Assembly: GCA_902574045.1 (NCBI GenBank)
Contig: CACGMG010000008.1
Location: forward strand, 1-36,033
Length of the DNA: 36,033 nt
Direction: 5' to 3'
Source of the DNA: an uncultured Pelagibacteraceae bacterium
GTDB taxonomy: Bacteria; Pseudomonadota; Alphaproteobacteria; Pelagibacterales; Pelagibacteraceae
Below are positions 9,023 to 17,920 of this stretch, piece after piece. Positions within the stretch are counted from its first letter, which is position 1; every line of letters starts with the position of its first letter. Position numbers and translations under genes: made by a program. The notes beneath the pieces were generated by a model. That model was not told the DNA's origin and did not search any database. It saw only the letters and a list, made by a program, of their open reading frames with translations.

Positions 9023-10108
9023 TTATCGAAGTTTAAGAGTTGCTAATCCAACCAAAGCTAAAATTATTGCTATTATCCAAAATCTAATTACAATTGTTGA
9101 CTCTGCCCACCCTTTTTGCTCAAAATGATGATGTATCGGAGCCATTTTGAAAATTCTTTTCCCTGTAAGTTTAAAGGAAATAACTTGAATAATAACTGAT
9201 ACCGTCTCAAGTACAAATAAACCTCCAATAATCGCAAGAACTATCTCATGTTTTGCTATAATGGCCACAGCTGCTAAAGATCCACCTAGTGACAAAGATC
9301 CCGTATCACCCATAAAAATTTTGGCAGGTGGCGCATTATACCAAAGAAAACCTAAGCAAGATCCTACGATTGAACCACAAAATATTGAGAGTTCTCCAAC
9401 GTCAGGAATATATTGTAGCTTAAGATATTCAGAAAAAATTGTATTCCCAACAACATAAGAAATTAAAGTAAAAGATAATGCAACTAGCATCACCGGAACA
9501 GTTGCCAATCCATCCAGCCCATCAGTTAAATTAACAGCATTAGAAGATCCGATTATAACAAATAACGCGAATGGTATAAAAAATAGACCCATTTGCCATA
9601 TTAGATTCTTAAAAAATGGAAAATAAAGGTTATACAAATATTCGTGTTCAGAAAAATTAATTAGTATAAATAAAGTTATTGTACCTATTAATAATTGACC
9701 AAGAAATTTTAATTTTGAATTTAGACCCCTTGAATTTTTCAATTTTATCTTTAACAAATCATCTGTAAATCCCAATATTCCTAAACTTAAAGATACAAAT
9801 ATTAAAGTCCAAATATAAATATTATTTAAATCAGCCCATAGCAATGTGCTCGTGATCATTCCTATTATGATAATTACCCCGCCCATTGTTGGAGTGCCAG
9901 TTTTTTTAATAATATGATCTATCGGTCCGTCTTGCCTTATTGGACCTGTAACCATTTTTTCTGAAAAAATTTTTATTAAGGGTCCACCGATGATAAAAAC
10001 AATTATTAAAGAGGTTACTAATGATAATCCTGTTCGAAAAGTTAGGTATTTAAATACATTAAAAAAAGAATAATGTTCAATTAAGGATGTGAGTAAATTA
10101 AATAACAT
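9023..10108 (-). CDS. mraY: Phospho-N-acetylmuramoyl-pentapeptide transferase (MraY)
   Basis: MraY transfers phospho-MurNAc-pentapeptide from UDP to undecaprenyl phosphate, making lipid I in the inner membrane. The 361-aa protein has about ten membrane helices and all the diagnostic cytoplasmic-loop motifs: GTPTMGGVIII, the DDLLK aspartate pair with NSRGL, NAVNLTDGLDGLA, FMGDTGSLSLGG and the MraY-specific APIHHHFEQKGW histidine cluster. The ATG (10106-10108) overlaps the murEF end by 11 bases. Length and motifs are textbook; E. coli MraY is 360 aa. Confidence 0.98.
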   Translation of the reverse strand: MLFNLLTSLIEHYSFFNVFKYLTFRTGLSLVTSLIIVFIIGGPLIKIFSEKMVTGPIRQDGPIDHIIKKTGTPTMGGVIIIIGMITSTLLWADLNNIYIWTLIFVSLSLGILGFTDDLLKIKLKNSRGLNSKLKFLGQLLIGTITLFILINFSEHEYLYNLYFPFFKNLIWQMGLFFIPFALFVIIGSSNAVNLTDGLDGLATVPVMLVALSFTLISYVVGNTIFSEYLKLQYIPDVGELSIFCGSIVGSCLGFLWYNAPPAKIFMGDTGSLSLGGSLAAVAIIAKHEIVLAIIGGLFVLETVSVIIQVISFKLTGKRIFKMAPIHHHFEQKGWAESTIVIRFWIIAIILALVGLATLKLR

Positions 10109-12869
10109 TTGTTCCTTTTATCATTTCTTTGCTAATAGTGTTTAAACCTGTAGCATTAGATCCTTTTATCATTAAATAATCATTATTAGTGACTATATTT
10201 TTAAAAGTTGCATCTATATCTTGTTTACATTGAAAAATATTTCCTCGTTTATTTTTTTTTAAATATTTGTAAGTAAATAGGCTTTTTTCACCTTTAATAA
10301 AAACTTTATCAATATCCGATCTGTTAATAAGTCTTGATAAATTACTGTGATACTTTTCTGATTTCTCACCAAGCTCTAACATATCGCCTAATAATAAATA
10401 TTTCTTTGAATTGCTCTTATCTATCTTCATAAAGTTTTTAATAGCATTGTGCACTGAAAGTGGATTGGCGTTATAACTTTCATCAATTAAATTAAACGTT
10501 TTTTTATATCTTTTAATTTTATGTATTTGGCCTCTGCCTGCAGATGGTTGAAGTGCTTGAAACAAAGAAAATTTATTCTCTACTTTAATTCCTAATTCTA
10601 ATAATAAAGTTATGGCCGCAAGAATATTATAGATGTTCACATTTCTTATCTTAAATTGAAATTTTTTACTTTTTGCCTTTACAATGATATAATTAAAATC
10701 ATTTTGTTTTTTTACCGATAATAGTTGTACATCTGATTTTTTTGACTTACCAAAAGAAATAACTTTTAATCTTTTTAATTTAGCTTTTTTTGATAGGAGG
10801 TTAAAGAAGTTATCATCACGATTTAAAATCACTGATCCATTTTTTTTTATATTGTCTATTATCTCACCTTTAGCTTTAGCTATACCTTTTATATTTTTAA
10901 AATTTTCAATGTGAGCTTCAGCTATATTAGTAATAATCGCTAAATTTGGTTTAATAATTTTTGAAAGCTTATAAATCTCTCCTGCCTGGCTCATTCCTAC
11001 TTCAAATATTCCTATTTGATGGTCTAGTTCAAGATTTGAAATACTTAGTGGAACTCCGTAATGATTATTGTATGATTTTGGGGAAGCGTATGTTTTTTTA
11101 AAATTTTTAAGCAGGTCATAAATCATGTTTTTTAAAGATGTTTTGCCTGCACTTCCTGTTATTGCTAATATCTTCGCGTTTGACTTTTCTCTTTTAATCT
11201 TAGCAAAACCATTAAGAAAATTATTAACATTTTTTACTTTAATGATTTTTTTGTTTAAATTTTTTTTACTATTACTTGTAATTGCAAAACTAGCGCCCTT
11301 TTGAATTGCTTTTTTAATGAACTGATTTCCATCATTATTTTTTCCCCTGATAGCCAAAAATAAATTATTTTTTTTCACATTTCTTGAGTCTATAGCAATT
11401 CCATTTATCTTATAAAATTTTTTACTTCCTAATAATGAATTTAATATGTTTGAATTAAATTTATAGTTGCTAATTCTTTTGTTAAGTTGTTTTTTTTTAA
11501 TTTTTAATTTTTTTATAATTTGTCTATCGGAAATTAAAATCTTTTTATGTCCATAATCTTGGAAATTTTCATGTCCTTTTCCAGCTACAATTATTGTTTC
11601 GTTTGGTTCAGCTTTAGTCACAGCCTCTTTGATTGCTTTTGAACGATTGCCTATGTCGTAATAGTTGTTTTTTTTAAGATGTCTAATAATTTGAGATCTA
11701 ATTTTTTTTGGATTTTCATTTCTTGGATTATCGTCTGTAACGTAAATCTTTTCACATGATGATTTTGCTATTTTAGCCATTAATGGTCTTTTCTTAAAAT
11801 CTCTTTCACCTCCACATCCAAATACAATTGAAATTTTATTTCTATTTTGTTGTTTTAAAGATCTTATGGCCTCATTTAGAGCCTCTGGGGTGTGAGCATA
11901 ATCTACGTATACTTTTACATTGTTAGGAAGTGTTCTTACTAATTCTAATCTTCCTTCAACATGTTTAATTTTTTTTATAATTTTTTTAATTTTTAGGTTA
12001 TCTAATTTACTTAATTTTGCAGCTATGGTTGCCATAATCAAATTTTTTGTTTGAAAAGTATTAGAGAATATCTTTGGTATATCGGTAGTATTAAATTTTT
12101 CTTTTGAGGAATCAAAAAGTTTCAATTTTCTTTTTTTTGAAATTTTTTTTAAAATTGAAAATTCTTTAGATGATCCGTCAGCTATGATACTACTTTTTTT
12201 AGGTAATAATTTTTTAAATAATATCAATTTTGAATTTAAATAGGCTTTCATTGTTTTATGATAATCAAGGTGGTCCTGGCTAAAATTTGTAAAAATACCT
12301 ACGTTAAAATTTAGTTTATCTAGTCTATTTTGTTTTAAACCATGGCTGGATGCTTCGATAATAACGTTGTCAACCTTTTTCTTTTTTAGTATCTCGAGAT
12401 TTTTATGAAGTGTAATTATGTCTGGAGACGTAAGATTAGTTTTGATTCTCATATTTTTTGACTTAACTCCAAAAGTACCTACTGAAGCTACAGGTATATT
12501 GTAAGAATTCAATATTTGATAATAAAAATCAGCGACAGATGTTTTGCCGTTAGTCCCAGTAACTGCAATTAAATTTTTTGGTTTTAACTTGTAAAAATTT
12601 GAAACAGTTTCACTAAGATAATCTCTTATTTTCTTAGTTTTAATTATACCTATCTTGTTACTTTTAAACTTACATTTATTTGAACAAATGATTAATTTAG
12701 CTCCTTGCTTAATAGCTTGATGAATATAGTTCTCTCCGTTTGTTTTGCTTCCTTTCAATGCAAAAAAGATGAAGCCCTTTTTAATATCTTTGCTGTTTAA
12801 AGATATGCCAGAGATCTTCAAATTTTTGAGATTTTTTGGAGAATTCTTAATTAGATTTTTTAGCAACAT
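10098..12869 (-). CDS. murE-murF: Fused MurE-MurF: UDP-MurNAc-tripeptide ligase plus D-Ala-D-Ala-adding ligase
   Basis: One uninterrupted 923-aa frame holds two Mur ligases. Residues 1 to about 455 are MurE: P-loop TGTNGKT at 104-110, NFSQDHLDYH near 195-204, YVDYAHTPEAL near 321, the DNPR motif at 380-383 that marks meso-diaminopimelate as substrate, and KGHE at 431-434. After a short basic linker (about 456-472), residues 473-923 are MurF: GIAIDSRNVKK, P-loop TGSAGKT at 571-577, SYNNHYGVPL, NIAEAHIENF and DESYNANPLS. MurE adds meso-DAP and MurF adds D-Ala-D-Ala, consecutive cytoplasmic steps. There is no stop or start-like break at the junction (near 11453-11505). MurE-MurF fusions are known elsewhere, for example in Bordetella. 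It overlaps ftsI by 23 bases and mraY by 11. Confidence 0.95.
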   Translation of the reverse strand: MLLKNLIKNSPKNLKNLKISGISLNSKDIKKGFIFFALKGSKTNGENYIHQAIKQGAKLIICSNKCKFKSNKIGIIKTKKIRDYLSETVSNFYKLKPKNLIAVTGTNGKTSVADFYYQILNSYNIPVASVGTFGVKSKNMRIKTNLTSPDIITLHKNLEILKKKKVDNVIIEASSHGLKQNRLDKLNFNVGIFTNFSQDHLDYHKTMKAYLNSKLILFKKLLPKKSSIIADGSSKEFSILKKISKKRKLKLFDSSKEKFNTTDIPKIFSNTFQTKNLIMATIAAKLSKLDNLKIKKIIKKIKHVEGRLELVRTLPNNVKVYVDYAHTPEALNEAIRSLKQQNRNKISIVFGCGGERDFKKRPLMAKIAKSSCEKIYVTDDNPRNENPKKIRSQIIRHLKKNNYYDIGNRSKAIKEAVTKAEPNETIIVAGKGHENFQDYGHKKILISDRQIIKKLKIKKKQLNKRISNYKFNSNILNSLLGSKKFYKINGIAIDSRNVKKNNLFLAIRGKNNDGNQFIKKAIQKGASFAITSNSKKNLNKKIIKVKNVNNFLNGFAKIKREKSNAKILAITGSAGKTSLKNMIYDLLKNFKKTYASPKSYNNHYGVPLSISNLELDHQIGIFEVGMSQAGEIYKLSKIIKPNLAIITNIAEAHIENFKNIKGIAKAKGEIIDNIKKNGSVILNRDDNFFNLLSKKAKLKRLKVISFGKSKKSDVQLLSVKKQNDFNYIIVKAKSKKFQFKIRNVNIYNILAAITLLLELGIKVENKFSLFQALQPSAGRGQIHKIKRYKKTFNLIDESYNANPLSVHNAIKNFMKIDKSNSKKYLLLGDMLELGEKSEKYHSNLSRLINRSDIDKVFIKGEKSLFTYKYLKKNKRGNIFQCKQDIDATFKNIVTNNDYLMIKGSNATGLNTISKEMIKGTNVI

Positions 12870-14577
12870 AATTGATGTAAAACTCTTTGTTTTTTATGGC
12901 TAAAATAGGTCCAATCTTTTTTATAATTTTGCCCGCAACATAGACAGAATTCCACCCTGCCTCATTTCTATTAACCTTTGTTTCTACACCTCTATAATTA
13001 TAGATTAAATTTGGTGCAGGTTCTGGATTTTCAAGCATCACTAAAAAAACATATTTTGGGTCGCTCATAGGAAATGCTGATATAAAGGTATTCATATTAT
13101 TTTTTTTATTTTGATAATTTTCTGACGTACCAGTTTTACCTCCGACATTATATCCATTAATATCTGCTAAACTTGCTGTTCCATTTTTTCCAGAAACTAC
13201 ATTTCTTAAAATAGAGTTAATTTGGTTGCTTGTTTCTTTGGATATGATCTTTTTATTTGTTAAATATTTCTCTTTTTTTACAATTGTAGGCTCAATCAAA
13301 TTTCCTCCATTAGTAAGTGCAGCATAAGTTGCTGTGGCTTGGAGCGGAGTGACCGAAACACCGTGCCCATAGGAAATGGTTTCTAAAGTGCATTTATTAT
13401 TCCATTTTAGTGCAAAAGGTGTGCCTTTTTCCTCTAATTCTAGCTTTGGCACATCAAGTAGACTCGTCTCCCTAAAAAATTCTTTATACCCATCTTTCCC
13501 AATTTTTTTGGCAAGTCTAGTTGAACCAACATTCGAGGATCTGATAAGTATGTCAGCGACTGATAAATTTTTTGGGTGTGTTTTAATATCTGCAATTTCA
13601 TGGATCGAGCATTTAATTGATCTTGGTATATCTTTAATAATTGTATTAGGTGATACTAATTTTTTTTCTAAAGCTAAGGCGACTGTGAATGTTTTAAAGA
13701 TAGAGCCTAGCTCATAAACACCTTTAGTAATTTTGTTAATATAATTTTTATCAACTATAGATTTTCTCATATTTATATTAAAATTTGGAAGAGAAACTAA
13801 AGATAAAACTTCACCATTTCTTGCATCCATTAGTATTGCTGCTCCACCTGAAGCATTAAAAGTAATAAGAGCTTTGTTGAGTTCTTCGTTTATAATATAT
13901 TGTATATTAGTATCTAAAGTTAACTTTAACGGTTCAAATAAAAGTTTTTTATTTTTTAACTCTTTATCAAAATATTTTTCAACTCCAGAAATACCAAAGT
14001 TATCATAATCTATTTGTCCTAAAACATGACTGTACAAGTTTGCATGAGTATAAATTCTTGATTGAAAAGGCTCAAAGATAATCCCTTTTTCACCCAATGA
14101 CCATAATCTTTCTCTCTCATTTTGATTGAGGCCTCTTTTTAAATAAAAATACTTTCCTTTTTTTAAATCTTCTTTTACTTTTTGAATAGGTAAATTTGGA
14201 AAGTTTAATCTTAATTTAAGTAAAAAGTTTTCTTTATTTTTAATTAATTTTGGATTAATTGCTGCATGAAATGACTTGATATTTCTAGATAGTAAAATTC
14301 CATTTCTGTCTATTATGTCTCTCCTTAAAACAACAAATTGAGAAGGTTTATCATTGTAACCTGAAGCTTCAAAACTTTTAAATGATACAATTGTTATTTT
14401 TATTGCAAATATTGAAACTAAACAAAAAAAGAAAAAAAAAAGAATATATATTCTATCTTGAGAGATGCTTGAATTTAAAACTTTCCTATTATTCTGATTA
14501 GTTTCTAAATAATCTTCAAAATAAAAACTTTTTTGATTCTCGTTATAATTTTTATTTTTTTTGCGTTTTCTTTTCAT
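12847..14577 (-). CDS. ftsI: FtsI/PBP3, septal peptidoglycan D,D-transpeptidase
   Basis: FtsI is the class B penicillin-binding protein that crosslinks septal peptidoglycan in complex with FtsW. The 576-aa protein has a basic, Asn-rich cytoplasmic tail (1-41), one membrane helix (about 43-66), a dimerisation-type domain starting FVVLRRDIIDRNG near 81, and the transpeptidase domain with the catalytic SxxK (S292-K295, GSIFKTF), SSN (347-349) and KTGT (481-484). All three penicillin-binding motifs are intact. Length is close to E. coli FtsI (588). The start (ATG 14575-14577) overlaps ftsL by 26 bases. Confidence 0.96.
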   Translation of the reverse strand: MKRKRKKNKNYNENQKSFYFEDYLETNQNNRKVLNSSISQDRIYILFFFFFCLVSIFAIKITIVSFKSFEASGYNDKPSQFVVLRRDIIDRNGILLSRNIKSFHAAINPKLIKNKENFLLKLRLNFPNLPIQKVKEDLKKGKYFYLKRGLNQNERERLWSLGEKGIIFEPFQSRIYTHANLYSHVLGQIDYDNFGISGVEKYFDKELKNKKLLFEPLKLTLDTNIQYIINEELNKALITFNASGGAAILMDARNGEVLSLVSLPNFNINMRKSIVDKNYINKITKGVYELGSIFKTFTVALALEKKLVSPNTIIKDIPRSIKCSIHEIADIKTHPKNLSVADILIRSSNVGSTRLAKKIGKDGYKEFFRETSLLDVPKLELEEKGTPFALKWNNKCTLETISYGHGVSVTPLQATATYAALTNGGNLIEPTIVKKEKYLTNKKIISKETSNQINSILRNVVSGKNGTASLADINGYNVGGKTGTSENYQNKKNNMNTFISAFPMSDPKYVFLVMLENPEPAPNLIYNYRGVETKVNRNEAGWNSVYVAGKIIKKIGPILAIKNKEFYINYVAKKSN

Positions 14578-14890
14578 TTTTAAGGTCTAAAGTTGAAATT
14601 TTATTTTGAAAATTTATAAAATCATTATAGCTAAAATAAATTCTTGAAAAATCCATCGGAGCATAATCTACAAAATCTAAAGCATTAAGCTTTTTGGAGA
14701 GATTATTCGGAGAAGATAAATAATAAAAATCAAGTTGTGTTTCATTTAAATCTTTCTTTAGTGTGACTATCCTTTTTTTTATTTTGTAGGTATTCTTTTC
14801 GATAATTCTAGTTTGGTTTTTAATTGCTGAAGTTATACCTAGTAAAATTGCAAAAATTCCAATCGAGATAATCAATTTAAGATTAGACAT
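14552..14890 (-). CDS. ftsL: FtsL-like division protein
   Basis: This is a 112-aa bitopic protein with a very short cytoplasmic N-terminus (MSNLK), a membrane helix (about 5-22, LIISIGIFAILLGITSA) and a following helix rich in heptad-like hydrophobics and charges (about 28-60), consistent with the FtsL coiled coil that pairs with FtsB and binds FtsQ. FtsL is poorly conserved, so the call rests on topology, size (E. coli 121 aa) and the invariant position between rsmH and ftsI. The SPNNLSKKLNALDF stretch resembles the conserved P-x-x-I/L-x-x-x-A segment of FtsL and DivIC proteins. It overlaps rsmH by 8 bases and ftsI by 26. Confidence 0.85.
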   Translation of the reverse strand: MSNLKLIISIGIFAILLGITSAIKNQTRIIEKNTYKIKKRIVTLKKDLNETQLDFYYLSSPNNLSKKLNALDFVDYAPMDFSRIYFSYNDFINFQNKISTLDLKNEKKTQKK

Positions 14891-15896
14891 ATGAATTCTC
14901 CAAATCTATATATTTTTGAAATTTGTTAATCATTTCTTTGGGGTAAATAAAATTATTTTTACTTCTTATTGCATATCTTAACTTTGCTGAGCGGGAGGAT
15001 GGGTTTTCATTTATCTCTTCAGTAGTAGGTTTAAAAATCTTGTTCTTATACTGGTTAAATAAAAAACTTTTGGTGTTACTGCTATAAGGAACGTACCTGG
15101 ATGGTTTCGATTTATTTGAAGAAAAATTGCTAAAAAAATATTTGATTATTTTATCTTCTATTGAGTGAAAACTAACTACTAACATTTTACCCCCTGGCTT
15201 TAATACTTTGGAGGCGCTTATTATACCCTCAATAAGTTCGGTGATTTCTTTATTTACATAAATTCTTAAAGCCTGGAAAGTTTTTGTACTAACATTTATC
15301 TTTTTGTCATAAGTTTTTCTTTTACTTTTTTTTATTATATCTACCAATTGATTAACTTTAGATATCTTTTTTGATGATCTTGCTTTCACAATATTTTTTG
15401 CGATTAAGTATGCATCTTTTTCTTCTCCTAAAATTTTTATAATAAACTTTAATTTTTGTTCGCTAAACTTATTTATTACTTCTTCAGCTGAAATTGTTGA
15501 TAGACCCATGGACATATCTAATGAGGATTTTGAATTAAAAGAAAAACCCCTGTCTAAATTTTTAAGTTGGATAGTTGATAAGCCCAGATCAAAAATTACC
15601 GCTTCCGCTGACTTATCATCTATTACCGTGCCTATTTGACTAAATTTTTTTTGGTGAAAGAAAAATCTTTTGGGATATTTTTTTTTTAGATTATTACTAA
15701 TTGTTAAGATATATTTGTCTCTATCTAGAGCTATTACTTTCGTATTTTCAAATTTAAGTATATTTTTTGAATAACCTCCTCCACCAAAAGTACAATCAAT
15801 GTAAACCCCTCCTTTTTCTGGAGAACAAAGCTTAGTTACTTCATTCAACATCACCGGATAGTGGAAGGTTTCCGGTGATGAGGTGGGGTTGATCAT
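14883..15896 (-). CDS. rsmH: 16S rRNA (cytosine-1402-N4)-methyltransferase RsmH (MraW)
   Basis: RsmH methylates N4 of C1402 in 16S rRNA using S-adenosylmethionine. The 337-aa protein begins with FHYPVMLNEVTKLC and the SAM-binding DCTFGGGGYSKNIL, followed by VIALDRD, the FDLGLSTIQLKNLDRGFSF motif, DMSMG (often DMRM), FQALRIYVNKE, SFHSIEDKIIKYFF and a C-terminal NPSSRSAKLRYAIR, all hallmarks of the family. ATG 15894-15896 follows ftsZ by 18 bases. The first codons contain a GC-rich inverted repeat (15851-15878). Note that ftsZ rather than mraZ precedes it. Confidence 0.97.
   Translation of the reverse strand: MINPTSSPETFHYPVMLNEVTKLCSPEKGGVYIDCTFGGGGYSKNILKFENTKVIALDRDKYILTISNNLKKKYPKRFFFHQKKFSQIGTVIDDKSAEAVIFDLGLSTIQLKNLDRGFSFNSKSSLDMSMGLSTISAEEVINKFSEQKLKFIIKILGEEKDAYLIAKNIVKARSSKKISKVNQLVDIIKKSKRKTYDKKINVSTKTFQALRIYVNKEITELIEGIISASKVLKPGGKMLVVSFHSIEDKIIKYFFSNFSSNKSKPSRYVPYSSNTKSFLFNQYKNKIFKPTTEEINENPSSRSAKLRYAIRSKNNFIYPKEMINKFQKYIDLENSYV
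15851..15878 (-). repeat. Perfect 8-bp inverted repeat in the rsmH 5' coding region
   Basis: TCACCGGA at 15851-15858 and its exact reverse complement TCCGGTGA at 15871-15878 are separated by 12 bases. In the mRNA this forms a stable stem-loop 19-46 bases inside the rsmH reading frame. It is GC-rich in otherwise AT-rich DNA. The right half encodes part of the conserved HYPVML segment, so the repeat may simply reflect coding constraint. Confidence 0.6.
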
Positions 15897-15914
15897 AGTA
15901 GAATGATTTGATCA

Positions 15915-17417
15915 TTAAAATTTTTGTTTTCTCAAAAAGGCAGGAATTTCAAAATCTTCTTCCTCGCTTGAGTCTTGATCAAAAAGTTTATCATTATGAT
16001 TATCAATTGGATCATCTTGTTGAGCTTCAGCTTGAGTCATTTTTTCTTCCTCAAATAATTGAGGGGTGTGTTCTTCCTCATTAAGTGCGCTGGAGTGAAG
16101 ATCGATTCTGCTGTCATTGTCTATTTTAGTAGTATCAACCGCAGTGGAGTTTTCAATATATGATGCATTTTCCATTGAAACTCCGTTGGGAATATTATCA
16201 ATATTTGTTTCAACAGTAGAATTGTCATTTTTTTCTGGAATAAAATTTGGGTCCAAGTCGTTGACAAAATTTTCATTTATCTTGTTATTAACTTCAAACT
16301 TTTCATCCAATTTTAGGGCTGTAGCCCCTTCAATAGATCCTAGGGTATTGTTATCTACATTCATATTTTGTGAAAATAGTCCCTCAGAATTGTTGCCATT
16401 TCTATTATGAATTCGAGAAACCATATTTAGAACTGTATTAGATGCAGTTGTTTGTCCATCTAAAGCAGTTGCTACTATAGAAACTCTCATTTTTCCCGCC
16501 ATATTTTCATCTTTGATGGCACCAAAAATTAATTCAACTTCAGGGTCAACCTCAGCTCTTACTTTTTGAACTGTTTGATCAACTTCAAACAAAGTTAAAT
16601 CTTTTCCCCCTGTTATATTTATCAGCAATCCTTTTGCACCTTTAAGAGAATATTCATCTATTAATGGATTATTCAAAGCCATTTCAGTTGCTGCAGTAGC
16701 TCTGTTTTCGCCCTCTGCTTCTCCTGTTCCCATCATAGCTTTGCCCATTGAACTCATTACAGTTTCTACATCAGCAAAATCTAAATTAATCATTCCCGGT
16801 CTAACCATTAAATCTGTTACGCTTTGTACTCCATGTCTCAAAACATTATTTGAAAGATGGAACGACTCTTCAAAAGTTGTAGTTTCACTTGCTATCTTAA
16901 AGAGATTTTGATTAGGCACAACTATTGTGGTGTCTAAATGTTTTTTTAATGCCTCTAATCCCTCTTGAGCTCTTCTCATCCTTTTTGAGCCTTCATAATC
17001 AAAAGGCAATGTGGTGACTCCAACAGTTAAGATATTCAATTCTTTTGCAGCTTTAGCAATTACGTGAGAAGCGCCTGTACCAGTTCCTCCACCCATTCCA
17101 GCTGCAATAAAAACCATATTACTTCCCTGAATGTAGTTGGCTATTTCACTTATAGATTCATCTGCTGCTGCTTGACCAATATTATGTTTTGCTCCAGCAC
17201 CAAGACCTTTAGTCAAGTTCATTCCTATTTGAATTTTAGCGTGTGCTTTACTCATTTTTAAATCTTGAGCATCAGTGTTTATTGCAACAAACTCTACCCC
17301 TTCCATACCAGACTCTATCATTGCATTAATTGCATTTCCGCCTGCTCCACCAATTCCTAATACTAAAATCCTTGGTTTTAATTCCCTTAGTTCTCCTCCT
17401 CCAATATTTATACTCAT
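15915..17417 (-). CDS. ftsZ: FtsZ, tubulin-like division GTPase
   Basis: FtsZ polymerises at midcell with GTP to form the division ring. The GTPase core (about 13-325) has GIGGAGGNAINAM, NTDAQDL, the tubulin signature GGGTGTG at 109-115, and the T7 synergy loop NLDFADVETVM that completes GTP hydrolysis. A long acidic, Asn-rich linker (about 335-483) follows, and the C-terminus ends in EIPAFLRKQKF, the conserved peptide that binds FtsA and other partners. At 500 aa it is longer than E. coli FtsZ (383) because of the linker, a common alphaproteobacterial trait. The ATG overlaps the mraZ stop as ATGA, so it is coupled to mraZ. Its location between mraZ and rsmH, not after ftsA, is unusual. Confidence 0.98.
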   Translation of the reverse strand: MSINIGGGELRELKPRILVLGIGGAGGNAINAMIESGMEGVEFVAINTDAQDLKMSKAHAKIQIGMNLTKGLGAGAKHNIGQAAADESISEIANYIQGSNMVFIAAGMGGGTGTGASHVIAKAAKELNILTVGVTTLPFDYEGSKRMRRAQEGLEALKKHLDTTIVVPNQNLFKIASETTTFEESFHLSNNVLRHGVQSVTDLMVRPGMINLDFADVETVMSSMGKAMMGTGEAEGENRATAATEMALNNPLIDEYSLKGAKGLLINITGGKDLTLFEVDQTVQKVRAEVDPEVELIFGAIKDENMAGKMRVSIVATALDGQTTASNTVLNMVSRIHNRNGNNSEGLFSQNMNVDNNTLGSIEGATALKLDEKFEVNNKINENFVNDLDPNFIPEKNDNSTVETNIDNIPNGVSMENASYIENSTAVDTTKIDNDSRIDLHSSALNEEEHTPQLFEEEKMTQAEAQQDDPIDNHNDKLFDQDSSEEEDFEIPAFLRKQKF

Positions 17418-17878
17418 ATTATCTCCCCTTTCTGTTTATTTTCCCACTTGAGACTTGACCTATTGTGATATGCCTTTTTTCTCGCCACCATTTTAAATTT
17501 TTCAAATATTTTTGGTTCCCAAATTTGAAAGGTTTTGCCTAAGCCTACAAATAAAATATTGTTTTTTATTTTCGCGTGATTAAGTAATTTGCTAGTTAAA
17601 GATACTCTTCCCTCAGTATCGAATTGTAAATTTACACTTTCAGATAATATTGAAGTAGCAAAATAATCCCTTTTTTCTTCAAACGGATTAAGAGAATCTA
17701 TTGTATTTGATAATTTTTCTATTCTATCTTGAGAGCATGCTTCTAAAGCTGAATGGTTAAAAGAGGGATAAGTGATAAATCCATTATAACCCATAGAATT
17801 TAAATGTGATCTAAAAGTTGAAGGCACAGACACCCTCCCTTTTTTGTCCAGTTTGTTTTCGAAACTTGATAAAAACAT
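17414..17878 (-). CDS. mraZ: MraZ, AbrB-like transcriptional regulator of the dcw operon
   Basis: MraZ is a ring-forming DNA-binding protein that in E. coli represses its own dcw promoter. The 154-aa product (E. coli 152) has two swapped-hairpin AbrB-like repeats, each with the D-x-x-x-R type motif: LDKKGRVSVPSTFR near residue 11 and FDTEGRVSLTSKLL near residue 87. ATG 17876-17878 is preceded by AAAGGA at short spacing. It is the first protein gene of the cluster; three TGGG boxes and a sigma70-type promoter lie 43-84 bases upstream, as expected for autoregulation. It is translationally coupled to ftsZ, so MraZ level and FtsZ level should be linked here. Confidence 0.95.
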   Translation of the reverse strand: MFLSSFENKLDKKGRVSVPSTFRSHLNSMGYNGFITYPSFNHSALEACSQDRIEKLSNTIDSLNPFEEKRDYFATSILSESVNLQFDTEGRVSLTSKLLNHAKIKNNILFVGLGKTFQIWEPKIFEKFKMVARKKAYHNRSSLKWENKQKGEII

Positions 17879-17920
17879 TGTCCTTTAAAACCTCTAACTT
17901 TTTCAAATCACCCTCCATTA

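Noticed and set aside
13376-13717. A 113-codon plus-strand open frame inside ftsI
   Set aside because: It lies wholly opposite conserved transpeptidase motifs of ftsI, its product resembles no family I know, and AT-rich genes commonly leave such antisense frames.
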